Positions 1 through 9,265 of a stretch of 64,000 nucleotides of DNA are shown piece by piece. This DNA comes from Chloroflexota bacterium (GTDB taxonomy: Bacteria; Chloroflexota; Dehalococcoidia; Tepidiformales; Tepidiformaceae). Within the stretch, counting starts at the first letter, position 1; each line of letters opens with the position of its first letter. The position numbers and the translations under genes are program-made. The notes below the pieces were generated by a model. The model worked only from the letters and a program-made list of their open reading frames with translations. It was not told where the DNA came from and did not search any database. The DNA lies in assembly GCA_026702615.1 (NCBI GenBank), contig JAPPBY010000028.1, positions 24,628-88,627 of the forward strand, read 5' to 3'.

Positions 1-2
1 CT

Positions 3-1526
3 GCGACGGACGAGCCACCGACCACCGACCACCGACCACCGACCACCGGCTCGGTAGCGCTCGTCGGGGCGGGCCCGGGCGACCCCGGCCTCATCACCGT
101 CGCGGGACTCGAAGCCCTGCGCACCGCCGATGTCGTCCTCTACGACGCCCTCGCGCCCCACGCACTCCTGCGCGAGGCGCGCGTGGGCGCCGAGCTGCGC
201 GCCGTAGGAAAGCGTGCGGGAGCGCACATCGCGATTCAGAAGGAGATCGAGGCGCTCATGCTCGAACGCGCGAAGGAGGGGAAGCGGGTCGTGCGACTCA
301 AGGGTGGCGACCCCTTCGTGTTCGGGCGCGGATCGGAGGAGCTGCGCGCCTGCAGGGAGGCGGGCGTGCCCTGCACGGTCGTGCCGGGCGTCACGTCCGC
401 CATCGGCGCCTTCGCCTACGCCGGCATCCCCGTCACCCACCGCGGGCTCTCCAGCGCCTTCATGGTCATCAACGCCCGCAGCATGAACGACGGTGTGACC
501 AGCTGGCGCGCCGCCGCCGAGGTAGACACCCTCGTGCTGCTCATGGGGACCTTCACCCTCGCCGAGTGTGCTGAGCGCCTCATCGCGGAGGGCCGCTCTC
601 CCGACACGCCCGCCGCCTCGGTCCAGTGGGGAACGCGCCCCGACCAGCGCGTCGTGACCGGTACCTTGCGCGACATCGCCGAGCGCGTCGCCGTGGACGG
701 GCTGACCGCGCCCCTCGTGACCGTTGTGGGGCCAGTCGCCGGGCTCGCGAGTGAGCTCGCTTGGTTCGATCCCGGCCCCCTCGCCGGGCGCCGAGTCGCC
801 GTGACGCGCTCCCGTGCGCAGGCGAGCGATCTGGTGGCGCTGCTCGAAGCCGAGGGCGCCGTCGTGACCGAGGCGCCCGCCATCGAGCTGGTCTCGCGGG
901 CCGGCGAGCCCCAGCTCTGCGAAGCCGTTGCCGCTCCTGCCGACTGGTGGGCCTTCAGCAGCGCGAACGGCGTCCACGCCGCCATGGAGACCCTGGCGGC
1001 GGCCGGCCTCGACTCGCGCGCCCTCGCCGGTCGCCGCATCGCCGCCGTCGGCGAGGCCACCGCCGACGCCCTCGCCGGCTACGGCCTTCGCCCGGACTTC
1101 GTCCCCGAACGGTCCTGGTCGGGCGCGCTTGCCGAGCTCCCCTCCGAGCCCGGCGCGACCGTCACCGTTTTCCAGTCCAACCTCTCGCCCCCCGACCTGT
1201 GCCTCGCCCTGGAGGCGCGAGGCCTGTCCGTGCGGGCCGTTACCGCCTACGAGAACCACCCCGCACCCCTCTCCCCCGAGCAGCTGGAAGCGGTCCGTGA
1301 GGCCGACGCCATCACCTTCACGAGTAGTTCGACCGCGCGGAACCTGCGGAGTGCCCTCGGCGACACCGCCGCAAGCACGGAGGCCGCCCTCGTCAGCATT
1401 GGCCCCAGCACCTCGACGGCCGTGCGCGAGTGCTTCGGCCGCGTCGACGGCGAGGCCGCCTCGCCCGGGCTCGACCAGCTCGTGCGGGCCGTCATTGACG
1501 CGCTGGTCCAGGACCCGGAGCGATGA
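3..1526 (+). CDS. cobA-hemD: Uroporphyrinogen-III C-methyltransferase / uroporphyrinogen-III synthase fusion (5' partial)
   Basis: Bifunctional tetrapyrrole enzyme. The HemD half closes hydroxymethylbilane to uroporphyrinogen III, and the CobA half methylates it with SAM to precorrin-2, the entry to siroheme and corrinoids. The reading frame is open from base 3, and the SUMT N-terminal motif LVGAGPGDPGL lies at bases 60-92. The gene therefore starts upstream of the window, and the GTG at 183 is internal. The motif GGDPFVFGRGSEE follows at about residue 105. After a linker near residue 258 the HemD domain (GRRVAVTRSRAQ onward) runs to the end. The first 15 codons include a heptamer repeat, giving a Thr/Pro-rich stretch of doubtful coding value. 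The stop overlaps the next gene as ATGA, which implies translational coupling. Family assignment is secure; the true start is not visible. Confidence 0.93.
   Translation, partial: ATDEPPTTDHRPPTTGSVALVGAGPGDPGLITVAGLEALRTADVVLYDALAPHALLREARVGAELRAVGKRAGAHIAIQKEIEALMLERAKEGKRVVRLKGGDPFVFGRGSEELRACREAGVPCTVVPGVTSAIGAFAYAGIPVTHRGLSSAFMVINARSMNDGVTSWRAAAEVDTLVLLMGTFTLAECAERLIAEGRSPDTPAASVQWGTRPDQRVVTGTLRDIAERVAVDGLTAPLVTVVGPVAGLASELAWFDPGPLAGRRVAVTRSRAQASDLVALLEAEGAVVTEAPAIELVSRAGEPQLCEAVAAPADWWAFSSANGVHAAMETLAAAGLDSRALAGRRIAAVGEATADALAGYGLRPDFVPERSWSGALAELPSEPGATVTVFQSNLSPPDLCLALEARGLSVRAVTAYENHPAPLSPEQLEAVREADAITFTSSSTARNLRSALGDTAASTEAALVSIGPSTSTAVRECFGRVDGEAASPGLDQLVRAVIDALVQDPER
15..49. repeat. 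Heptamer tandem repeat (CCACCGA, five units)
   Basis: Four exact CCACCGA units plus one CCACCGG. The array lies in or just before the 5' end of the cobA-hemD reading frame. The seven-base period is not a multiple of three, so it is unlikely to be a selected protein repeat. It resembles the heptamer arrays at 47668 and 48089. Confidence 0.8.
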
Positions 1527-2224
1527 CGCACGCCCTCGTCCTCGCCGGCCACGGATCGCACCTGAACGCGCGCTCCAGCGAGGCGGTCCGCGCCCACGCC
1601 CGCGCGCTGGCCGGGGACGGCTCCTGGGACGAGGTGCTCGTCGGTTTCTGGAAGGAGGAGCCGTCCCTCTCTCGCGCCCTCGACGGCTGCACCGCGAGGG
1701 AGGTCACGGTCGTGCCCGTCTTCATGTCTGAGGGGTACTTCACGGGCGAGGTCATCCCCGCCGAGATGGGCCTCGACGGCCCCGTCACCTGTCGCGAGGG
1801 CCGGACGATCCGCTGCACCCGCCCTGTCGGCGCTCACCCCGCCCTCGCCGGCATCGTTGTCGACCGCGCCCTGGAGGCGGGCGCCTCAGCCGACGATGCC
1901 CTCTTCGTGCTCGGCCACGGCACGCCGCGCAATGCGGGCTCGGCGAGCGCAGTCCAGGCGCAGGTCGAGCGCGTGCGCGACGCGGGACCCTTCGCGCAGG
2001 TCGCCGCCGTCTTCACCGACCAGGATCCGAATATCGCCGCCGTCCCCGACCTCGCGGGCGAGCGGAATGCGGTCGTCGTGCCGTACTTCGCGTCGGAGGG
2101 CTGGCACGTCGGCCAGGTCGCCGCGAACGGCGCCCACGCCGTCCGCTACGCCGAACCCGCCGGTACCCACCCCGGCATCGCCGCCGTCATCCGCACCCTC
2201 GCCCTCGAAGCGGCGCGGACGTAG
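1523..2224 (+). CDS. cbiX: Sirohydrochlorin chelatase, CbiX/SirB type
   Basis: Predicted to insert Co2+ or Fe2+ into sirohydrochlorin, downstream of the CobA step encoded by the overlapping gene. The 233-aa protein contains two CbiX-like halves. The first opens with LAGHGSHLNARS and contains VVPVFMSEGYFTGEV. The second opens with LGHGTPRNAGS and contains VVPYFASEGWHVGQV. The first His of each half corresponds to the family's metal/substrate ligand. The two-half layout is typical of the long CbiX form rather than the short archaeal homodimeric one. The ATG overlaps the upstream TGA by four bases. Metal choice (Co versus Fe) cannot be read from sequence. Confidence 0.88.
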   Translation: MTHALVLAGHGSHLNARSSEAVRAHARALAGDGSWDEVLVGFWKEEPSLSRALDGCTAREVTVVPVFMSEGYFTGEVIPAEMGLDGPVTCREGRTIRCTRPVGAHPALAGIVVDRALEAGASADDALFVLGHGTPRNAGSASAVQAQVERVRDAGPFAQVAAVFTDQDPNIAAVPDLAGERNAVVVPYFASEGWHVGQVAANGAHAVRYAEPAGTHPGIAAVIRTLALEAART

Positions 2225-2226
2225 CC

Positions 2227-3099
2227 CTAGCGCTCGATCGGACCGCCCGCGAAGACCGTCGAGCGTACGACCGCGGGGTTGCCATCGTTCTGGATGGCAT
2301 CGTGCCGGCGGGGAATCTGCCCCTCGTGGTCGTCGTGCGTGAGGATGTAGAAGCGGTTCGCCTTGATCCCCTCGAACACGCACTCCGCTGCCCACTCAGC
2401 CGGCAGGGCCTGCAACCGAACGGTGTCGCTGAAGCCCGGGGTCTTCTCCGTGCGCGCTCGCACCGCGTCCGCGTCGAGGTCACGCAGGTGCTCGGGGCGG
2501 TTGCGCTCGGAGTTGCGCAGGTTCGTGCGGATGATGCCCGGGCAGAGCACCGACACCCCCACGTTCGAGCCCGCGTCCTGCAGCTCGCCGTACAGCGTCT
2601 CCGAGAGGGTCACGACACCGTGCTTGCTCACGTTGTACGGCCCCGTCCCCGAGACCGACACGAGCCCCGCCATGGAGCCCGTGTTAACGATGTGCCCCTC
2701 GTCCTGCTCGACCAGGTGCGGCGCGAATACGCGCACCCCGTGGATCACGCCCCACAGGTTCACGCGCAGCACGAACTCCCAGTCGTTCACGCCCAGCTTC
2801 CACATCGTCCCCCGTGCCCCCACGCCCGCGTTGTTGCAGACGACGTGGACGGATCCGTAGTGCGCAAGCGACTCTTCGGCGAGGTTGTCCATTGAAGCTG
2901 CGTCCCCGCAGTCGGTCTGGACGGTCAGGACCTCGGCGCCGCCCTCGCGGAGGCCGGCGGCGGCCTCCTCCAGCACCGCTTCCTCGATATCGGCGAGGAC
3001 GAGGCGCATCCCCTCGGCGGCGAATCGCGTCGCCATGGCGAGCCCGATGCCGCTCGCCCCGCCCGTCACAACCGCGACCTTGCCCGCGAAATCCTGCAT
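2227..3099 (-). CDS. SDR-family NAD(P)-dependent oxidoreductase
   Basis: Classical short-chain dehydrogenase/reductase of 290 aa. The N-terminal TGGASGIG cofactor loop is at about residues 12-19. NNAG is present, and the catalytic set follows, with a Ser in NTGSMAG and YNVSK as Tyr-Lys. The start is placed at 3099 because AGGAGG sits six bases upstream and the cofactor fold begins right after this Met; the 18 extra upstream codons have no support. It is the last gene of a same-strand run SDR - Rieske oxygenase - SDR, although a hairpin at 3141-3167 separates it from the Rieske gene. It may oxidise an alcohol or cis-diol produced by the oxygenase. The substrate is unknown. Confidence 0.85.
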   Translation of the reverse strand: MQDFAGKVAVVTGGASGIGLAMATRFAAEGMRLVLADIEEAVLEEAAAGLREGGAEVLTVQTDCGDAASMDNLAEESLAHYGSVHVVCNNAGVGARGTMWKLGVNDWEFVLRVNLWGVIHGVRVFAPHLVEQDEGHIVNTGSMAGLVSVSGTGPYNVSKHGVVTLSETLYGELQDAGSNVGVSVLCPGIIRTNLRNSERNRPEHLRDLDADAVRARTEKTPGFSDTVRLQALPAEWAAECVFEGIKANRFYILTHDDHEGQIPRRHDAIQNDGNPAVVRSTVFAGGPIER

Positions 3100-3140
3100 G
3101 TTCGTCCTCCTGGTGGTGGCGGGCGCAGCGTACAGCAAGA

Positions 3141-3167
3141 AGGCCGCGCACAAGCCGTGCGCGGCCT
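3141..3167 (-). terminator. Hairpin after the Rieske oxygenase gene
   Basis: Perfect 11-bp stem, AGGCCGCGCAC and its complement, around the five-base loop AAGCC. It lies 25 bases after the Rieske stop codon. On the minus strand it is followed by TTCTTGC, a weak U-tract, so it may act as an intrinsic terminator or a 3'-end stabiliser. Confidence 0.6.
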
Positions 3168-3191
3168 CCCGCTGGTGGTCGACCGGCGGGC

Positions 3192-4472
3192 CTAGCGGTC
3201 CGGGCCCTCCAGGTAGTCGTCGATGACCTTGTGCATGTGGCGGATGCGGCGCTCGCGGTAGTTGATCAGCAACCCCTTGAACGAACGCGAGTTCATCCCC
3301 TTCTGCACGCGCGGCAGGTTGTACGAGTCCTGGTCGAGCCCCAGCCCGAGCGATATCTCGCCGTGCTTGTGCGTCGTGTGCACCGGGCGCGGCGGCGGGT
3401 CCGAGCCCTCCGGGATGCGCACGTAGTTCTGCAGGTCGTAGTACATCTTGTTCGGGTCGGTCGCGTGCGGCCGCTGCCGGAACAACATCACGCCCGAGTG
3501 GTGCGTGTTCAGCGTGATGTTCGGGAAGATGTAGTAGTGGTAGTCGTCGCTGAGCTGGTCGTCGTTCAGCTCTGACAGGTCGATTCCGTGGTCGGCGGCG
3601 TGCTTCTTCACCTGAGCCTGGAGGGCGGGCCGCACGTCCGCGGGACCGCCTTCGAACGTCTCCGGGTCGATGCCCGCGGCTTGCAGCATCTCCTTCAGCG
3701 CGCGCGTCAGCTCCTCCTGGTTCGGGTAGCGTGGGCTCAGAAGCCCGAACGGCACCAGGTAGCGGTTGTGCCGTTCGTACAGGTCGATCTGCACGTGGAT
3801 GTCATCGATGTTCTCGAGGATCTGCGGGTGGATGCCCTGCACGTGATACACCTCGTTGAAGGCGTCCACCGAGGTCTTCCAGTTGCAGTCCCACTCGATC
3901 GTGACGTCCTGGACGAAGTACTGCTTCTCGAAGTGGTAGGGGTTGAGGTGGTCGGGGATCTCTCCGAGGAACTCCATCAGGGGCTCGGCGTCGGGGTTCA
4001 TGTTGAACCAGACCCAGCCGCCCCAGGTGTCGCAGGGCACCTCGATCAGCGCCGTCTCCTGGGGCACGCCCTGAGTGAAGGTGTCCTCGTCGGGGACGAA
4101 CTTCTTCGAGCCGTCGAGGTTGAACTCGAAGAAGTGGTAGGCGCACTGGAACGACTCCGCATGCCCCATGCCGGCGTTGCGTATCTGGTTCCCGCGGTGG
4201 GGGCAGACGTTGTAGAAGGCGCGCACCTTCTCCTCCGCCTCCCGCACGATCAGGAAGGACTCGGGACCCAGCTCCGTCGTGAAGTAGTCCCCCACGTTGG
4301 GGATGTCCTGCGTGCGACCGGCGATGTTCCACACCTTGGTCCACATGCGCTCCCACTCGCGGTCCATGAACTCCTTCGAGATGTAGCGCTCCTTGGGGAT
4401 GAGGTCGGTTCCGAGGACTGGCTCGGACGCCTTCGTGGTCGGCGTTTGCTGGGACACGGATTCGAGGACCAT
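3192..4472 (-). CDS. Rieske non-heme iron oxygenase, alpha-type subunit
   Basis: Terminal oxygenase of the ring-hydroxylating family, 426 aa. The Rieske [2Fe-2S] ligands are visible as CPHRG (C90, H92) and CAYHF (C110, H113). The mononuclear iron site is intact, with FNEVYHVQGIH giving H210 and H215; the third carboxylate ligand should lie in the C-terminal third. No beta subunit, ferredoxin or reductase gene is adjacent, so electrons must come from elsewhere. SDR genes lie on both sides in the same direction. The GAGGGAG ribosome site and a TTGACA box upstream support the start at 4472. The substrate cannot be deduced, but the complete iron site argues for an active enzyme, unlike the second Rieske gene at 57698. 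Confidence 0.9.
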   Translation of the reverse strand: MVLESVSQQTPTTKASEPVLGTDLIPKERYISKEFMDREWERMWTKVWNIAGRTQDIPNVGDYFTTELGPESFLIVREAEEKVRAFYNVCPHRGNQIRNAGMGHAESFQCAYHFFEFNLDGSKKFVPDEDTFTQGVPQETALIEVPCDTWGGWVWFNMNPDAEPLMEFLGEIPDHLNPYHFEKQYFVQDVTIEWDCNWKTSVDAFNEVYHVQGIHPQILENIDDIHVQIDLYERHNRYLVPFGLLSPRYPNQEELTRALKEMLQAAGIDPETFEGGPADVRPALQAQVKKHAADHGIDLSELNDDQLSDDYHYYIFPNITLNTHHSGVMLFRQRPHATDPNKMYYDLQNYVRIPEGSDPPPRPVHTTHKHGEISLGLGLDQDSYNLPRVQKGMNSRSFKGLLINYRERRIRHMHKVIDDYLEGPDR

Positions 4473-4527
4473 GTGACTACTCCCTCTGCTGTGGTCACGA
4501 AAAGACTGGCGCGCACATGCGCCGCTG

Positions 4528-4558
4528 CTATAGCGACAATACTACGCGCGCTGTCAAC
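4528..4558 (-). promoter_or_regulatory. Sigma-70-like promoter for the Rieske gene
   Basis: The minus strand carries a perfect TTGACA (4558-4553), a 19-bp spacer and TATAGC (4533-4528), about 55 bases before the Rieske ATG. The spacer is longer than the ideal 17 bp. It would give the oxygenase its own transcript apart from the upstream SDR. Confidence 0.5.
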
Positions 4559-4584
4559 GCTTTTCTCGCCGGTCTCGCGGCGTT

Positions 4585-5364
4585 TCAGGCGGGCGCGAGG
4601 GCCGCGATCTCCTCGAGGCTTTGGGCGCGCGGCGTGCCCGAGGTGCCGAACACGAACGTCTCCCCGCTGGGCCCGTCCGACCCGTGCGAGAGGATGTTGA
4701 TGACCGCCTGCCCGACGTCCGAGGATCGCATCCCCGCCTCCGCCGCCGCCGCCGAGACGGCGCGCAGCATCGGCGTGTCCGTCGCCCCCATGCAGAGGCC
4801 GTTGACGCGGATGTTGTGCTCGGCCAGCTCGATCGCCCAGGTCTCCACCTGGCGCCACTGCACCCACTTGGCGCAGTCGTAGCCGCTGGCGGCCCCGCCC
4901 GTCATCAGGTGGCCTTCCTTGATGTGCTCGGTGATGACGTTGAGGATCTCGCCGCCGCCGACCGCCTGCATCGCCGGCACTGCCGCCGTCGCGCAGTAGT
5001 AGCTGCCCATCGCGCAGATATCGATGGAGCGCTCGTAGGCGTGCGTCTGCGATTCGTAGCTGCCGCCCGTGAGCGTCGTGTCCGCGTAGATGGCGGCGTT
5101 GTTCACGAGCACGTCGATGCGTCCCAGGCGCTGCAGGGCGCTGTTGATGGCGCGGCGCACCTGCACCTTGTCGGCCACGTCGCAATCGATGGCGATCCCC
5201 TGGCGGCCCGTGGCCCGCACCTGCGCGGCCGTCTCCGCGTTGTTGGCGGCGTCGATGTCGAGACTGGCGACGTCCGCGCCGTTCTCGGCCAGCGCCACCG
5301 CGATCCCGCGTCCAATCCCGACCGCTCCGCCCGTGACGACGGCGGCCTTCCCCTCAAGCAGCAT
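4585..5364 (-). CDS. SDR-family oxidoreductase (LCMGATD subgroup)
   Basis: Short-chain dehydrogenase, 259 aa, with TGGAVGIG, NNAA and YDCAK for the catalytic Tyr and Lys. The Ser usually found in the NISS motif is replaced: the strand reads NVITEH and the loop to Tyr is longer than usual. The distinctive motif VNGLCMGATD is shared with the SDRs at 45500 and 46312, so the three are paralogues. The start at 5364 is chosen because GGGAGG precedes it by six bases and the fold begins with MLLEGKAAVVTGG. It lies 112 bases upstream of the Rieske oxygenase gene in the same direction, suggesting a shared catabolic role. Substrate unknown. Confidence 0.85.
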   Translation of the reverse strand: MLLEGKAAVVTGGAVGIGRGIAVALAENGADVASLDIDAANNAETAAQVRATGRQGIAIDCDVADKVQVRRAINSALQRLGRIDVLVNNAAIYADTTLTGGSYESQTHAYERSIDICAMGSYYCATAAVPAMQAVGGGEILNVITEHIKEGHLMTGGAASGYDCAKWVQWRQVETWAIELAEHNIRVNGLCMGATDTPMLRAVSAAAAEAGMRSSDVGQAVINILSHGSDGPSGETFVFGTSGTPRAQSLEEIAALAPA

Positions 5365-5472
5365 GACGTACCTCCCGTTCCTGCTTCGTAAGCGCGCCGA
5401 TTCTGGCCGATCGCGCGCCGCCTCGCCACGGCCCACCCGAGTTGCCCACGAGGGGCGTGAGGGCGTGACGCG

Positions 5473-5478
5473 TAGACT
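5473..5478 (+). promoter_or_regulatory. -10 hexamer TAGACT, 8 nt before the MFS start
   Basis: TAGACT ends eight bases before ATG 5487 and no Shine-Dalgarno sequence is visible, so the transcript probably begins at or next to the start codon. Confidence 0.5.
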
Positions 5479-5486
5479 CGGCGGTT

Positions 5487-6746
5487 ATGCCCGACGGTCG
5501 CGTCCAGGTGTTTCGTGCCTTCCGCCACCGGAATTTCCGGCTCCTGCTGGCCGGGACGGTGCTCGTCGGGCTGGTGCAGCCCCTCCACTTCGTCACCCAG
5601 ATCTTCTGGGTGCAGGAGGTCTACCCCGACCTCCAGATCATCTATACGGGCTTCCTCATGGGCGCCCGGGGCGTCGCCACCCTGCTCTTCAGCCTGATCG
5701 GGGGCGCCATCGCCGATCGCTTCGAACGCCGCCTCGTGCTCCTCGGCTGCGAATCGGCCACGCTCGTCCTGAGCGCCTTCGTGGCCCTCCTCATGCTGAC
5801 CAACCCCTTTGGGGACGCGACGTTTTTCGGCGTCCTCGTACTCACCTTCTTCGCGGCGGCAACGCAGGCGATCGACCACCCCGCCCGCCAGGCCAGCATC
5901 CCCGCTGCGGTCGGCATGGACGACCTTGGGAACGCGATCAGCCTCAACTCCGCCGCCCAGCAGCTCATGATCCCGATCACGATTCCGCTCGCGGCCGTCC
6001 TCAACGACGTCGTCGGGCCGGGCGTGCTCTATGGCGGCTCGCTCGTTACCTGGATCGGCATCATCCCGCTCATCGCTGCGCTCAACTACAGCAGCCGGGG
6101 CGAGGCCGGGCGCCAAGTGTTCCGCGCCGTCGCCGAGGGCCTCCAGTACACCTGGCGCCACATCGTCATCCTCGCGGCGGTCGGCCTCCTTTTCGTCATG
6201 AACGGCGTGGGCATGCCCGGCGTGGGCAACCTCGGCATCATCTGGGCCACCGAGATCCTCGATGTCGGCGGAAGGGGCTTCGCCCTCATGGCCTTCGGCT
6301 GGGGCGGGGGCGCCGTCGTCGGTTCGATGTTCTTCGCCCAGCGCCCGGACGTCGCCGGCCGCGGCTCGACCCTCGTGCTGGCCGCTCTCGCCTTCGCCGC
6401 CAGCGCGATCGTGTTCGCCTATTCGCGCTCCATCTGGCTCACCGCTGCCACCAACGTCGGTCTCGGCGTCGCCCTCAGCGCCTCCTCGATCAGCGCCGCC
6501 GTCATCATCCAGCAGAAGGTCGAGGAGGGCGTGCGCGGGCGCGTGATGGGCCTCCTGCCCCTCACCAACGGTGTCGCCATGCTGCTGACCTTCCCGATCA
6601 GCGCCGTCGCCCAGCAGGCGGGGTTGCCCATCGTGCTCGTCGTGCTCGGCTGGTCGACGCTCGCGCTCTCAGCCGCGATCGCCCTGGTCGTCCCCCAGAT
6701 CCGCCGCGTCCGCCCCGAACCCGTCCCCTCGTCCGCCCCGGGGTAG
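5487..6746 (+). CDS. MFS transporter (EntS/MFS_3-like)
   Basis: Major facilitator superfamily membrane protein of 419 aa with about 12 hydrophobic helices. The loop between helices 2 and 3 reads GGAIADRFERR, matching the MFS consensus GxxxDRxGRR. Overall similarity is to the EntS-like exporter group, which includes siderophore and drug exporters. It is divergent from the SDR-Rieske operon and 122 bases away, so it might move a substrate or product of that pathway; this is only context. The start has no ribosome site but has TAGACT eight bases upstream (leaderless type). Its stop codon lies inside a perfect hairpin shared with the convergent clp gene. A second member of the family is at 44140. 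Confidence 0.85.
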   Translation: MPDGRVQVFRAFRHRNFRLLLAGTVLVGLVQPLHFVTQIFWVQEVYPDLQIIYTGFLMGARGVATLLFSLIGGAIADRFERRLVLLGCESATLVLSAFVALLMLTNPFGDATFFGVLVLTFFAAATQAIDHPARQASIPAAVGMDDLGNAISLNSAAQQLMIPITIPLAAVLNDVVGPGVLYGGSLVTWIGIIPLIAALNYSSRGEAGRQVFRAVAEGLQYTWRHIVILAAVGLLFVMNGVGMPGVGNLGIIWATEILDVGGRGFALMAFGWGGGAVVGSMFFAQRPDVAGRGSTLVLAALAFAASAIVFAYSRSIWLTAATNVGLGVALSASSISAAVIIQQKVEEGVRGRVMGLLPLTNGVAMLLTFPISAVAQQAGLPIVLVVLGWSTLALSAAIALVVPQIRRVRPEPVPSSAPG

Positions 6747-6763
6747 GGGGAGTCCCCTACCCC
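6740..6763. terminator. Bidirectional terminator containing both convergent stop codons
   Basis: Perfect 10-bp stem GGGGTAGGGG / CCCCTACCCC with loop GAGT; one more C-G pair can be added outside. The TAG in the left arm is the stop codon of the MFS gene. The CTA in the right arm is the stop of the clp gene on the other strand. No long T-run follows on either side. Confidence 0.65.
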
Positions 6764-9204
6764 GCGACCGCGACCTCCCCGTCGCGGGCGTGGGCGGCGA
6801 ACGTGTACTCGCCGTCGGCGAAATCGACGGTAATGCGCTGGCCCTCGCCGAATTCGCCCGCGAGGATGCGCCGCGCCAGCTCGTTCTCGACGCGCCGCTC
6901 GACCGTGCGCCGCAGCGGGCGCGCGCCCAGCTCGGGGTCGTACCCCTCGCGCACGAGCTCCTCGCGCGCGGCATCCGTCAGCTCGATGTCGATGTCGCGC
7001 TCGGTGAGCCGCCCGCGCACCTCGACGACGAGCAGGTCGACGATCGCCGCCAGTTCGGGCTTCGTGAGCGGCTCGAACACGATCGTGTCGTCGATGCGGT
7101 TCAGGAACTCGGGGCGGAAGTGCTCGCGCAGGGCGCGCTCAACCGACTCGCGCACCTGCTCGCCCGCGCCGCTCTCCTCGCTGCGCTGCGTGAAGCCGAG
7201 CGTGAGCCGGTTCTGCGCCCCCGTGCCCAGGTTGCTCGTCATGATGACGACCGTGTTGCGGAAGTCGACCGTGCGGCCGTGGCCGTCGGTCAACCTCCCA
7301 TCGTCGAGTATCTGCAGGAGCGTGTTGAACACGTCCGGGTGCGCCTTCTCGATCTCGTCGAAGAGGATGACCCGGTAGGGGCGGCGCCGGACGAGCTCGG
7401 TGAGTCCGCCCGCCTCGTCGTAGCCGACGTAGCCGGGAGGCGCGCCCACCATGCGGCTCACCGTGTGCCGCTCCTGGTACTCCGACATGTCCAGCCGGAT
7501 CATCGCCTCCTCGTCGTCGAACAGGCACTGCGCGAGCGCCTTCGCTAGCTCCGTCTTCCCCACACCCGTGGGCCCCAGGAAGATGAACGAGCCGATCGGG
7601 CGCTTCGGGTCTTTGAGCCCTGCCCGCGCCCGGCGGACGGCGTCGCTGAGCGCCTCGATGGCGCGGTCCTGCCCCACCACGCGCTCGTGCAGCGTTTCCT
7701 CCATGCGCAGCAGCTTCTCGGTTTCCGTCTCCTCGAGCCGCGAGACGGGGATGCCCGTCATCTGCCCGACGAGCGCGGCGATGTCCTCCTCGGAGACTCG
7801 CAGCTCGGCGGGCCGCGCGGCGTCGTCCGCCGCGCGCAGCCGCGCGTACTCCTCCTGGAGTTGCAGGACCTCCTGCTTGATGTGGGCGGCGCGCTCGTGG
7901 TCCTCGCGCGCGACGGCCGCGTCAGCCTCCTCCCCGAGGGCGTCGAGCCGCTTCGCGATGGCGCGAACCTCCGGGGCCGTCTCCTGCGCGTCGATGACGT
8001 GCTTGCTGGCGGCCTCGTCGATGAGGTCGATTGCCTTGTCGGGGAGGTGCCGCTCGGTCACGTAGCGCGAGGAGAGCCGCACGGCCGCCTCGAGCGCGTC
8101 GTCGCCGATCTCGACCTTGTGGTGGTCCTCGTAGCGCGAGCGCAGGCCCTCCAGGATCGCGATCGTGTCCTCCTCGGAGGGCTCGTCCACGTACACGGGG
8201 GCGAAGCGCCGCTCGAGTGCGGGGTCCTTCTCGATGCGCCGGTACTCGTCGAGCGTGGTCGCGCCGACGGCGCGCAGCTCGCCCCGCGCCAGCGGGGGCT
8301 TCATCAGGTTGCTCGCGTCGATGGCGCCTTCGGCCCCGCCCGCGCCCATGACGGTGTGGAGCTCGTCGATGAAGAGGACGATGCCGCCGTCGCTCTCGCG
8401 GACCTCCTCCATCACGGCCTTCAGGCGCTCCTCGAACTCGCCCCGGAACTTCGCCCCCGCCAGCAGCGCACCCATGTCGAGCGCCCGCAGTGACTTGTCT
8501 TGCAGGTTTTCGGGCACATCGCCCTCGGCGATGCGCTGGGCGAGCCCCTCGACGATGGCCGTCTTGCCGACGCCCGCCTCGCCGATGACGACGGGGTTGT
8601 TCTTGGTGCGCCGGTTCAGGATCTGCATCACCCGCCGCACCTCGGTGTCGCGACCGATGACCGGGTCGAGCTTGCCCTCGCGCGCGAGCTGCGTGAGGTC
8701 CGCGCTATAGCGCTCGAGGCTCTGGTAGCTGCTCTCGGCGGTCGGGCTGGTCACGCGCGCGCTCCCGCGGATCTCGCGCAGGGCGCGGTAGATGCCTTCC
8801 TTGGTCACGCCGAACTCGGCCAGCAGGCCGGCGGCGCCCGACTCCTCGTTGTCGGCGATGGCGATGAGCAGGTGCTCCACGCCCACGTAGTCGTCCTTCA
8901 GCCGCTCCGCCTCTGCGTTCGCGGTTTCCATCATCCGCACCACTTCGGGCGTCGTGTAAATCTGGACGACGTCCTGCTGGAGGCGGGGCTGCTTCTTCAG
9001 CACCTCGTCCACGCGCGCCTTCAGCCGCGCGACGTCGACGTTGAGCTGTTCGAGCACCTGCAGCGCGAGCCCGCCGTCCAACTCGGCGAGCGCGAAGAGC
9101 ACGTGGGGCACGCCCCACTGGCTGTGGCGGCGCGTGCGCACGGCCTCCTGGGAGGCGGCGAGCACCTGCTGGGCCTGCTCGGTGAATCGGTCCTGTCGCA
9201 TCAT
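6757..9204 (-). CDS. clpC: ClpC-type AAA+ unfoldase/disaggregase
   Basis: HSP100 chaperone of about 815 aa. In order it has two Clp N-terminal repeats, the first AAA+ domain (GEAGVGKT near residue 210), a short middle region with a UVR-like helix ([16 protein letters not shown]), and the second AAA+ domain (GPTGVGKT, then [14 protein letters not shown]). The middle domain is shorter than the long coiled coil of ClpB, so it groups with ClpC, although it occupies the clpB position in an hspR operon. No clear ClpP-binding loop was identified. The start is set at 9204: AGGAGG directly abuts the ATG at 9213, whereas it lies about ten bases before 9204. Last gene of dnaJ-hspR-clp; expected to be repressed by HspR. 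Confidence 0.9.
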   Translation of the reverse strand: MMRQDRFTEQAQQVLAASQEAVRTRRHSQWGVPHVLFALAELDGGLALQVLEQLNVDVARLKARVDEVLKKQPRLQQDVVQIYTTPEVVRMMETANAEAERLKDDYVGVEHLLIAIADNEESGAAGLLAEFGVTKEGIYRALREIRGSARVTSPTAESSYQSLERYSADLTQLAREGKLDPVIGRDTEVRRVMQILNRRTKNNPVVIGEAGVGKTAIVEGLAQRIAEGDVPENLQDKSLRALDMGALLAGAKFRGEFEERLKAVMEEVRESDGGIVLFIDELHTVMGAGGAEGAIDASNLMKPPLARGELRAVGATTLDEYRRIEKDPALERRFAPVYVDEPSEEDTIAILEGLRSRYEDHHKVEIGDDALEAAVRLSSRYVTERHLPDKAIDLIDEAASKHVIDAQETAPEVRAIAKRLDALGEEADAAVAREDHERAAHIKQEVLQLQEEYARLRAADDAARPAELRVSEEDIAALVGQMTGIPVSRLEETETEKLLRMEETLHERVVGQDRAIEALSDAVRRARAGLKDPKRPIGSFIFLGPTGVGKTELAKALAQCLFDDEEAMIRLDMSEYQERHTVSRMVGAPPGYVGYDEAGGLTELVRRRPYRVILFDEIEKAHPDVFNTLLQILDDGRLTDGHGRTVDFRNTVVIMTSNLGTGAQNRLTLGFTQRSEESGAGEQVRESVERALREHFRPEFLNRIDDTIVFEPLTKPELAAIVDLLVVEVRGRLTERDIDIELTDAAREELVREGYDPELGARPLRRTVERRVENELARRILAGEFGEGQRITVDFADGEYTFAAHARDGEVAVAG

Positions 9205-9265
9205 CGGGGTCATTCCTCCTGCCCCGCGGGCGCGGGGTCTTCCGAAGTGGGCGGTACGGGTTGGG

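Noticed and set aside
741..775. tRNA T-arm-like GGTTCGATCCCGG
   Set aside because: It lies inside the cobA-hemD coding frame, and no acceptor, D or anticodon arms surround it. No tRNA was found anywhere in the window.
183..1526. cobA-hemD starting at GTG 183
   Set aside because: The SUMT N-terminal motif LVGAGPGDPGL is encoded at bases 60-92 in the same frame, so 183 is internal.
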